Source of the DNA: Acanthaster planci
Lineage: Eukaryota; Echinodermata; Asteroidea; Valvatida; Acanthasteridae
Reading direction: 5' to 3'
Assembly (NCBI RefSeq): GCF_001949145.1
Contig: NW_019091698.1
Span: 135,263 to 183,572 of the forward strand
Length of the DNA: 48,310 bases
A program made the position numbers and the translations under genes. The notes beneath the pieces were generated by a model, which was not told where the DNA came from, ran no database searches, and saw nothing but the letters and a program-made list of their open reading frames with translations. This document shows positions 25,401 to 37,400 of the stretch, one piece after another (position 1 is the first letter of the stretch; each line of letters opens with the position of its first letter).

Positions 25401-28400
25401 AAAGTAAGAAAACAAACTGCTTACTGATTACAGATACCGATGCAGTGACGTCTATTTGCTGAGGAACAAACAGGAGGGCCGAAGTACTTGAACTGATCGC
25501 ATTACACGTTATTGGTCCTGACGTGCTGCACTGTAACAGTAACAAAACAAAAATAATAACATGGGGGAGCTGAGTGACTTTGACGTTTCCATTTTTTCAC
25601 GTTCTGAATCACTGTACCAACCTGATGTCTAAAATGAAGAAAACCATGCAGGAACTCTACACCAGATTATTTCTCTGTTTTTCTGAGTACCCAGACCCAA
25701 TCTTACTTCCATCACTCCTCTGATTAGTTTATCATCTCTAAGTCTCCTAAAAAAGCTAGGAACAGGACGTTCTCTATTACTGTCCCTCGCTTGTAGAACA
25801 ACAATTTTACCCCATCACATTAGGAACTCATCATTCAATACGCTCTGAAGAAACATCTCTTTCTAAGATCATAGTTGTTTGTCTTTCTATTCCTTTTCCT
25901 CTTTTTTTCTTGTAAGCGCCTTGTGTCCTGTTGTAATTTGGCGTTATATTTATACAGTTGATATTATTATTTGATAGCAAAACATTTTTCAGTGCTGCCC
26001 ATATAAATCCTGCCGCAAGATACGCAACTGGTGTATACTACTAGACGGCTGACAGATTCTGCTACCGTTAATGCAGCCGCGCCGAGCCGACCAATCAGTT
26101 TGAAGCCACGCGCCCTTAAAAGGTTTCCAACGATTTTTTTGTCAGCACAATGGAAAAGCACAGAAACGTGAACAATTTTGCGAGGCAGTACAGAATTCAA
26201 TATTAAGTGGAAGCTATTCAAGATAAAACTTACACACACAAGTAACAGCTACAACAACTGTTTTGGAAGCAAGGCCAAAATCAAAGCAGAATAGGGAAGA
26301 GTCTTGTATTGTAAACGTCATGTCCTGTATAATTTTAAGCTTCGTATTTCTTACGGACGCTTTTTTATTTAATTTTTTTTGGGGGGTTGCTTTGACCGAC
26401 AATAGGTTTCACTTTGAAATAGGATTTCCCCTTATTGAACACAAGATACAAAAACGCAAACAAGATACCTACCACATAACACAGCCTGCTAAATGCATTT
26501 GTGCCACACACTAAAAGTTGACCCGAACTTGTTCTTTCTGCAACACGTATGAAGTTCCAACAAACGGTCTGTGTAGGCAAATATAAGTTGATGTTAAATA
26601 ACATGCTTAGGGGGATCATGGAAGCACTAAAGGCAAAAATAAAGACAGTGGCGTAATGGACAAAGACCTTCAGAAAATTTATCTAAGCCATTGACAAATG
26701 CACAAGAGAAAATTTAGTTTGATATTATAAGAGGATCTACCCTTATGTTATTTTAACTGCATACAGCGCAATTATAAGCCGAAATACAGTATGAACGGAT
26801 TTTTAGGCCAATTGGTTTTCTGATTAGGTATGACGTCACAGACTAATTGGCATCGTTGGGTATATAACCGTTGATTCTCCCTTTGGGACCCTTGAAAATC
26901 AGACCAAAGAAAAATGGACTGCGATTTGTAGAAAAAACATTTTGCCCTTTCCCCAACCATAATCTGTGCCCCCCCCCAAAAAGCAAACTCTGGGAACACT
27001 TCATGAGAAACTTTGCAATTGAATTGATTTTGAATGAAAAAATTACCAAAAATCCTTTTTTTCTTTATATAAAACGTGGGGGATGATGCATCCCCTGCAA
27101 AAAGTAAGCAATTATTTCCACCCAGTCTCCTGGTATACTAATCAGCTCCGGGCGAAATAAGTAATCCGCCCAGGCGAAAAAGTAATCTGCCCGGGCGACA
27201 TAGCAGGCCCAATTTTTTTTTCAGTCCTCTCCTATATGCGCTTCCGTAAGTATTACTTATCCTTCCGCAGCAGAATAATGAAATTTAGTTAGAGGGGACC
27301 TCAGGGATGCATTAGCTACCATAAAACAGTCGTACAGGTTGTACAGGCTCAGGCATGACCGAGAAATTACCTGGAGACAAAAATCACCTCATGGAGGAAC
27401 AGTGTGATTTTGGGGTGTGACTGCTCTTTTGTTTACTGACATGCGATGACTGGTCGGCTTTTTGGGTTTTGACCTGGTATTACTTTCCCTTCCATAGCAG
27501 AATAATGGAATGCAGTTAGATGGTACCGTAGGGATGCATTAGCTACCGTAAAACAGTTGAACAGTTGTTTAGGTTCAGGCATGACCGGGAATTGACCTGA
27601 AGACCACAATCACCACAAGGAGGTAGGTTGTGTTTTAAGGGGCGGAGTCTGTTCGGAGGGGTGTTTATTCTGTACGCGTGTGGTGTGTAAATATATGAAT
27701 GTTCAAGGATCGCCAACTAATATTGCATATTTGTCTAAAATTGCAGACAGATTTAGCGGCATTACAAAATAAAAATAACATTCAACTTCAAGGGAGCCAA
27801 ACACAGGGTGGTCAATGAAAGCCTAAGAAAACACATCGAGTTTGTTTGTTTACCCCAGTCGAGTCACAAATATAAGGTTATCACGCAATTACGACTGGGA
27901 TCTCATGCAACCAGACTACCATGAACAACAAAGTACACTGTTTCGATATTAGACTTTGAATTAATGCGACTATACAAGGAACTGTACGCAAGCAGGAAAT
28001 TAATTATGCATGCGCATGCAGTAGCCGAGCTGTGTGTGTCGTACGCACCGCCGCGAGCGCCTTTGGAGCTTTGGTTCTAGTGGTTGAATTATTCGATATG
28101 CTAATATTTGTTAATTATTCCCATTGCTCTGAACCAATCGTGTTTTGGGGGCTAAGTAGTCCGAGTGTGTCTCGGCCACTTATGTTCATGAAGTCTTTGC
28201 ACAACGGTGCGGCCTGGTATTTTAAACTTTTGCTATATCCAGTTGGAAGATTGACTAATACGTCTCGACCCTCCAAAGGAGCCTTCACGGCAAATATTTG
28301 CTGTGGTTTCAATTTGTCGATCGAATCCCAAGCTTCAGTGCAGCATATTTGAGGCAACTCTGGAAGAGATTGTTGTCTAGAGCTTACACCACTGTCGGAA

Positions 28401-31400
28401 AGAACGCCGTGTTGAATACGTGCGCCATTGTAACCATGAATAATTTATTACATGCGCCACAGAGGTGATCGTTTTGATTGGTGGAGACTTATGCATACGC
28501 ATATATCGTATCTGCTAACGAAACGGTAGCGAATGTAAAGAAAAACATAAGCTACGTGGGGAAGAACTCCAAAGGCGTTCGGGTGCGTGCGGTTCGTCGT
28601 GTAATCTTTCTTCGTGCGTTGGTTTGGTGCTTAAACTAGTCTCCTCCATCTCCTCGCTCTTGAGCGACTATCCATTTCGCCGTGGGCGCCTTGATCAAAG
28701 ACTATGTCGACTTAAGTACCCACCGGACCTCCCATGGATGATTCAACTCAACATAAATCGTTGACACTTTGCCTAAAATGATGTAACACGAAATGGCAAA
28801 CGATTCGACGCAGACGGTACGTATGGGTCAAAGTACTACGCAGATGATCTGTTCGACATGAAGATCAAACCGGTGGATGAGGACGGCAATTTTTTTTTCA
28901 CCTGTGGCTGTAAACCAATCAAAGCAAGAGTGGTACATAATTATTGATGATAGCAGAATGGTCAGAGCAGAGGCTTCACTGTTTCGTAATTGCTTTGGTT
29001 ATTAACCCGTTTGGATTTCTGTTCAAAACATAGTCGTGGATGGTCCAGCAAGAAAATGATAATTATTAATGTTGTACCCTGATTACGATGTCATATGCGT
29101 GCGCGCCGTTCATTCGTGCTGAAAGAGCGCATCGGTCAAGTTTGAGCGGCCTGTTCTTAAAACGAGGCTATTGTTCTTGCTCTCGAACAGCAGCAACACA
29201 AGCAAAAATAATTTCTCGGAAAATAAACTCATATCCTCTTCTCGTCTTGTACGAACAGATGGAAAAAACATGTGGGATTTTTATTTTGAAAGAGCAAAAA
29301 ATAGCAAGATGGCCAACAAAGCTGAAGACGACAGAAACATTTGGTAAACTTGCATGTGGTAAATTTCTCCCGGTACATATTTAGCTGCTTTTTGCAGTAC
29401 CCGTTCATTCATGGAGACTCCCGCAACATCTTCCTACAAGAAAATCCTGACGCCTGTTAACGAATGTTGTGTACCAAGTAAACTGTTAGCGATGGTCAGC
29501 CGACCATCGTGAAAAAAGAGAAGAAAATTTGTGCTTTCTCATAAACTACAGCATTCTTTACAAACTAACTGATGCCGTTATGTACTTTCTTTCCCGTAAG
29601 ATACTCCGGGATTCTAAGGTTGTCCAAATTGAGGGATTTTACCAATGATGTACCGGTAACTTAATATGGCAAATATCTGGAAGAATGAATAAACAATGTA
29701 TTGTGCGGCGAAAGCATATAGGAATATCTGTAGTGAAATTAAAAATATTAATTTGCAAAGTTCCCAAACATATCAAATGTTTCTATTTTTAATGCAATTT
29801 GATGGGCAACCAAATCCATATATAGTACGCGCCGTTTTTTTTATTAGCTTTTAGTGACTTCTCTTACATGGATTCATTTTTTGAGAATTTTTGAAGCTCA
29901 GCTGAAAATTGATTTTTCATTCCTTTTTTTGTACAAGAGTTTCATTTTCGTGTTTCTCTCAGCTCAAGGTGACGCCATCTGCTTGTTCGCCAATTTGGAA
30001 CTTATCACTGGGGAGTTCACAGTCAGTATTCCTTGCAAAGCCCTGGTTAACTAATCTACAAAGTCGCAGCCTGCGAAATTATTATTTTGAGGGACCAAAA
30101 GAGCATTTTGTCGCTACAAAGAGATGATTTCGAGGCAATAAAATAATATTTAAAGAGAAAAAAATACAAAGAAACGAATTATTTTGGGGGAGAATATCAT
30201 CAATATTTCGAGAAGATCAATCACCCATAATTTTCTCTGCTTGCTCAAGAGGACTTCGTACTTGTGCACGACAATGTATCATGTGCGCGTATGCAACGCA
30301 CATGCATTAACTCCATGCCAAATCGTCCGAATACGGGAAACATACCGTATCCACTTCAGAATGGGTTGTTACATCACTGATCTGTGCAGTTATTTCAAAA
30401 ATCTATTTGTGTATACGGAAGCGCATTCACGTCGAATTCACATTGCTTATGTGTGGGATAAAAATAACCACACAAAGTTGTGAATTAAACATCCAATTTT
30501 CCGAGCCGCAAGTCCTGTTCACGCACCATTTCAAATGGTACGTATTCATACAGAGACGTCGACATTGTACAACTATAATCCTGGTCAAAATTGTTGGGAC
30601 ACTGCATGGACAATATGGCCATACCCTCCCCAGGTCCCCAACTCCTGGTCATTTAGTAATGTCTAGCAGGAGCACAGATCGTGCATTGTGACCCAGCATT
30701 GACAGTGGCCAGGGGATTGAGGCCTGAAGAGATTTGGCACTGACATAATCGACTGTCGCCCTCAAACGATTTGACTCGTCCATCGAATCATAAACTATGT
30801 CGCGTCGTTCACATGTACGTCACTGGCTACCGTCCTCAACAAATCGTTCGGCGTGTGCGTTGAATCGTCTGACATTTTTATGGAATAATATGGATCATCA
30901 TCTTTCCCGTCTGATCATTCCACGACCCCCAATTCGTTTTATTTAAAATATCTAAGACATCGTTTTCAGACAACTTGCAGTTACCATCCTCAAAGGACAT
31001 CAAAAGTTGTCACTAGTGAGAGATCAAACCAAAGTGCAAGACATCATGGAAGAGAAATTTGAGGCATATAGTCCGAGCAAATGACAACAGATCGGCCACC
31101 AAAAAAAAAAGAAATAATCACGTAGCCAGAAACCAAGATGGGCGAACGCAATTCTGAAGACAGCGTTAAGATGAAGAAGGTTAAGATGACATGGAGGAGA
31201 TCGATTATGACAACGCTGAAGACGGAGAGGAAAATGATGATGAGGATGATAATTGCAAGTTTGTTGGTGACTTATATGTTGAGAATCATATCCTTCAAAA
31301 AGATATTGAAATTGACAAGGCCTATTATTTTCCAAAATTGTTCGTTTTTAAAACCCTGCTCGTTTTCGACTTGTATTGAGGGAAACCTATAAATGTCAAG

Positions 31401-34400
31401 ATTATTTGTAAGAAAATTCCGACTATTTTTTCCAAAACTGGACCTTTAATGTTCGAGGAAAAATCGAACGATTTTCCATTGACAAAGTAATTTGAGTGAA
31501 ATTGAAATACTGAATTATGACTTACTATGGTATAAAGGTTCAACCGTATCGTCAACGGCATCCGCCCATTCTTCAAAATTATACGTTAAGGTCTACTTGT
31601 GAGTTACGGCCACTTCGCCAGGTTTTTAACTTTGTTTGAAATGCTATTTTGACAGGCACCAGCCTGCTGCACCCAGACCCCGACAAACGTTTGTTGAAAA
31701 GCGGTAGAGTATCTATATAACTGGAAAAGTAACCCTTCCCGTTACTCTCTATCGGACAAAACAAGCCATTCAACCGTTTATCGAACAGGTCAGGGCGCTG
31801 GTCTGCTTTGAATTTGGTTTGAGCTGACGCACATGCGCCATTTTTCGTGGTAATGCAATGGCGTAAGGTATGATCTGAATTTCACCGTGTAGGCAAGCCA
31901 CGATATTTGCCAGGACTGCATTTGGTTCAACCATACGTCCAACCTACAGTGTCCACGATAGGATAGCTGAGCAAGCGTTATAAGGAGGTTTTATTTAAAT
32001 TAAGTCTAAGGACAAGAGTATGGGCAGCTTTTGATATGATATAATCTGTGGCTCTACAAATAACAACCTTTGAAAGTGCACCTTTAATCCTAAAAGAGCC
32101 GGGTTATTTTGGCCCATCGGAGCCGGGAATTCCACCCCCCCCCGAACTTGGCTTTGCCTCGCTAGAATGTTTTTGGGAAACTCTGTATACACGTTAAAAC
32201 ACTCCTTATCTGTACAAAATGTGATGTTTGAACTCAATCTAACAAATTGTTTTCTTGTTACGGTCATCTGAAGTTCAAGGCACCGCAGCAGCAATATAAA
32301 ACAGTTTTGGCTGACCGGGGGGGGGGGGCAGAATCTACCCCACCCTCAGATCTCAGCCATACGATGATGTATTTCAATGACATTTGGCAGGGCCATAGAG
32401 GCATACAAACTGATCATCTGTGTGAAATTATATTTAAATTACCAATTACCAATTTTTATCTTCTTTAGACTGCGAGCGATTTTATTGCATTTTTCACATC
32501 AAAGATGCTGTATGGATTGTATATTCAGTGGAAATGAAAACAGAGATGCTATGGGCTGTATACAATAATATGCATAAGTTAATTATACAATAAATAGACT
32601 TCCCCCAAAGCAAGAGACTTCCTGACAAAAGGAAACCACTGCCGTTTGTACGATGTATTTCTGTGTACAAAGTCAGTGGTAAATTTCACATCATACTTCA
32701 CCCTGCATCCTAAAATTCTTCACTGAGAGAGAACGCCATGTCCAATTTTCCTTAATTTGGTGTTAAAACGAGGCTAATATATTGGAAAAATTGTCATAAA
32801 GTATTATCATGCAGAAATTAATCCCGGAGATGCTATAAGCAAAAATCAACAGGGGGGCGGATTCCCCCCCGGCACTTTTGAGGGTTAATTGACAACAATT
32901 TTTACTCAATATGTATTGTGAAAATGTAACAATCTGCACACAATAGCCTCATATTTCTCTACAATACATTTATTTTACCACATTTTGATTATTGTTGTCA
33001 AATCTGGCCTGGACGTTTTCAACAACACTTTGACAAACTTCTCATATTGCAGAAGTATGCTGCAAGAATAATTTTGAGCAGAGGGCTAGACTCATCAGGA
33101 ACCGAACGATTTGATGAGCTGCGATGGCTCCCTTTGCCAAAACGAGTCCTTTACCTTAAAGTGGTTTTCGTGTATAAGTGTGTTAATAATGTTGTTCTGA
33201 GTTACCTATCTGAAAACATTGTAAAAGTCTATGATATCCACGGCCGACACAATAGCAGCCGATCTACTAGTGATCCCTGATTTCAAATGAAGCTGTTATC
33301 AGCATAGTCCGGTTGTTCAAGGTTTGTTGGCATGGAACACTTTAAATTTTAACATAAGATCTTCTCTATGTCTCGATGTATTTAATTATGCTGAATGATC
33401 TTTTAACACAAACCTTGCAAACTGTGCGCACTTGAAGTTTAATTTTAAACATTATTTTATTATTTTTAAATTTAATTTGACTTCCCTTATATTTGGGTTA
33501 ATTCTTAAGTATTTTGTTGTTTTACTCTATCACATTTGCATCCTTATATATTTTTAATTGTGAGTTTTACTTTATTTTCGTGTGCTTTCCACACTTACGG
33601 TTTCTTTTGTAAGTGACTATCTGTCTCAATTTTTTGTTCCTAGTTCTTGGTAAATAGTATTGTGTTTTACGATCGTCTTATTTGTTTTACTTGTCTTACT
33701 TTTAGTGTTGTATATGTACTTTATTTTTAATTGTGTTTCTTGTAGCAGGGCCCTGTGGAAGACCACTTTATAGTGAACAGGCTCCCCTCATTAAATATAA
33801 GAATAAATAATGAAATTATCCAGTTTGTATTTCAACAGCAAAAGCTAAGCGTTCGAATTGGCGTATGTGTGGCAGCGCATTTAGGGCAAACTTTGCTGGC
33901 GAGTATATAAACTTCATTTTGATCATGCGCGATGTTGAAATGCCAAACTGACCCACTGATGCTCGCGGCTCGAGTTGCAGGAGGCGCAAACGCAGCTAGC
34001 GAGTTTTTAGTAAAATTCGACCCTGTAAAATACCGATTTATTGGTCGTATTTCCCATGCCCGTTTGACGATACAGGTCACTAAATGTCGACCATGGTGGC
34101 TAGAGTCTACACAAAATAGGCGTCAAAATTTCAAATAACACCAGGAAAGAGTTTGAGACGAGTAGGTAGTTAAAAGCTACGAAAGCACTAGCCCCACAAA
34201 TAGGGCTGTAGAGGCTCTCTTTTACAATCTGTCTCTTATCTGTCGCCACCTGTCACCTGGGCTGCCAGCGCTAGAAGCGCTGCCTTGGTTTTTCAAAATG
34301 GTGCCGCCCATGGTAAGCATGTAATACGATAGGCCAGGTTTTCAAGGCGCCATACATCGGAAAATCTACGATTTTGGAAAGCTTTAGGGTGCTCATATAA

Positions 34401-37400
34401 AAGTTCAACCATTGAGGAATGAGCCGGTGTAAGTAATTTTCTCGAGTTATTCTCTTTTTGGAAAATATTAGGATTCAAAGTTTGTGACAATCCTACAGTT
34501 TGGATTTCAGGCATTTAAGACATGCCTTGGAGTAGGGCTGTGGTGATGATAGATAAGAGACAGATTGTTAGAGAGCCACTACAGCCCTATTTATGGAGCT
34601 ACCTAAGCACCAGCCTCTAGGCGATTAAAGAAATGGGAATTTTTTTAGGTATGCAATAATACTTATAAAATTCCTCTCACCTCTTTGTTGCTCGGGTTTT
34701 GGGCTGCACAATTCACGACAAGCGTTGGTTCCATTGTTTGTAGTGTGATCTTAATGAAAAAACAACAACAGTGGTATAAAACTTAACAAAGATGACAGCA
34801 CCCCATAAACTTGCCTTTCTCATCAAAATATAACGGTAAGAAGTTCCTTTGTTGTGGAATATCTGCTGCGTCCGTAAATAGGTTTGTTTAGAAGGGATAG
34901 CCAATTAATAATAGCTTATTTCCCCAAGAGTCAAACTGGCTATATCAATTTCTGGGTCACACTATATACAACAACACGTTCCGGTGACAAGGATACAAAA
35001 CGACGCACAGAAAGCATCAATGTCAGATCAAATGCTGAAAAAAGAGCGATTACCAGAGAGGAACAAGTTGCGTGCCAGTTCATCTCTCTTCTGTGTTCCT
35101 CATTCCAAAGAAAAATGAAGATCTGAATCCGTTTTAAAATTTACAGCCCCTAACAAAGTTTATTCAGTACATCACTTCAAGTTGGAAGGCCTGACAAGTG
35201 TAAAAAGTTTGCTACAGCCGAACAATTACCTAGCCTCCATAGATCTGAAGGACGCTTATTTTTCAGTACCGATGCATCCATCTTATGGCCAATATCTCCG
35301 GGTTTTTTTTACTAAACCGATATTCCAGTTTACGTGCCTACCTTTTGGCATGTCCAGTTCTCCTCCAACATTTACAAACATTCTAAAACCCCTGTCAGCA
35401 TTCCTCCACCAGGGAGGTAATCCGGTGTGTGTTCTACCTGGGCGACATTTAGTAGAGTGTAGGCTTTGTAATCATTTTTTTTTTTTTTTTTTTTTGCAAA
35501 TCGCATCTGGAACAAACCAGAGAACTTGTTTACTTGGGATTCGTCATAAACTGCGAGCACGTAACACTGTCCCTGACAAAAGAAAAGTTGGATAAGATTG
35601 TGTCTCATTGCCATCCAGCTCGACAATCCTCCGACCGCACCGTTCGCAATGTAGCGAGTCTTATAGTCATCAACCATTCAAGCGGTGCCTCCAGCACCTC
35701 TTTTTAACTTTGCGTAGGCCTATAGAGCGACCAAAAACCGCACTCTTCAGAAGAGTAAGTCCTACGCGTCATCAGTAATTTTTTTGGCAGACTCAAAGGG
35801 AGAAATTCAGTGGTGGATAGACTCCATTCAAACTTGGAATGGTCTCCGATTTGTTCAGGACATTCCCGACCATCATTTTCAAACAGATGCATCACTGGGG
35901 AGATGTTGTGCAAGCCTTGGTGAGACATAAACGGGAGGGCGCTGGACGCCTCAAGAACAGTGTAATCACATCAATTATTTGGAACTTTTGGCAGAGTGGT
36001 ATTTAAAGCTCTCAGGTCGCTTCTGACCAGCTGCAGCAAGAAACACATTCGGGCGCGAACAGACAGCTCTTCGACACTGGCATATATTTCTCACAAGGGA
36101 GGAACACACAACCAACAGCTATCACGTTTGGTGGTACAGATTTAGGTTTGGTGTCTTCATCGGGGCATAGTGATCTCAGCTGGGGTCACAGAATGCCACA
36201 GCGAACATGAAGTCGAGGCGGTTCAACGTCAGTGTCAAAAGGTGTCTCCTTCCTCAAATCTTTCAGAAGATCATAAACATCTTTTCATTCCAGCCAGAAT
36301 TCAACCTATTTGCATCCAGGCTAAATGCCCAGCTTCATCAGAGGTTTATCTCGTGGAGACCCGATCCCTCTGCTTGGGCTTTGGACGCTTTGATGCTGAC
36401 CAGGACCGACATACTAGATTACACATTTGCTCCGTTTGCTCTTAGCCAGATGCCCTCAGAAAGTGAGCAGAAAGAGAGAGAGCAGAAGTAGTTCTGATAG
36501 CTCCAATATGGAATACACAACCCCGGTACCCTTTACTATTGCAACGCACTGTTCGCAACCCACTCCTCCTGCAAAGCCGTTCAGATCTTCTACGTCTACG
36601 GCATAACCTCAAACAACACCCAATAGCACACAAGATGCAACTAGCCGCGTTGAGGTTATCCGGCAAACCGTGGCAACCATGGCCGAGGAATTCCACCGCA
36701 CGTGTCCGACACAATTTTTGTCATCCTGGAGGCAGAATACTCACAAGCTATTCAATTCTGCATGGAGACGCGGGTGTGGCTGGTTTTCTAAATAGGCATC
36801 TGTAGCAAACGTATTATCCCTTATTATACAAGAATTTCATCCGCACATTGTTTTGTTGATGAAAAGCCCATTGGTCAACACAATTTAATCACCTGATTTT
36901 TTTTTAAGAAGTCTTTAATGCAAGACGCCCTAAACCGAGGTATAATACTACCTGAGATGTCAGTCGTGAGATATTTAAATGGACTCCCTGATAACTGTAG
37001 TCTCAACATCATACAGTTTTCGGACAAATTGGCCATGTTAGTAGCCCTTGTAACAGCTGGCAGATGTTCATCTTTGACAGCTTTAGACATCACCTTAGCT
37101 TAAAAGATAACAAGATAGTACTTGTGTGTTCTGTCTAGAAAAGTTAGCCAAGTGTGCTTCAGTGCAGCGACAAGGAAGAGAAATTGTTCTCCGTAAATAT
37201 CCTACCAACAGGAAGTTATGCGTAGTCAGGGTGCTGATCGCACGAGTTCTCTGCGAGGCTCTGGGAGTACGAAATTCACGCAACTTTTCATTTCTTACGG
37301 AAAACCGTATGTATCACTCAGTTGCGTCATCGATCATTGCACGTTGATTGAAATCAATCATGGGTGACGCTGATATTGACACCTCATGCTATAAAGCGCA

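Noticed and set aside
31138-31392. Acidic plus-strand frame EEIDYDNAEDGEENDDEDDN
   Set aside because: Low-complexity GA-rich DNA in several frames; no family recognised and no supported start or splice context.
36442-36714. Arg-rich minus-strand ORF
   Set aside because: Shadow of the decayed DIRS-like RNase H/recombinase region on the plus strand.
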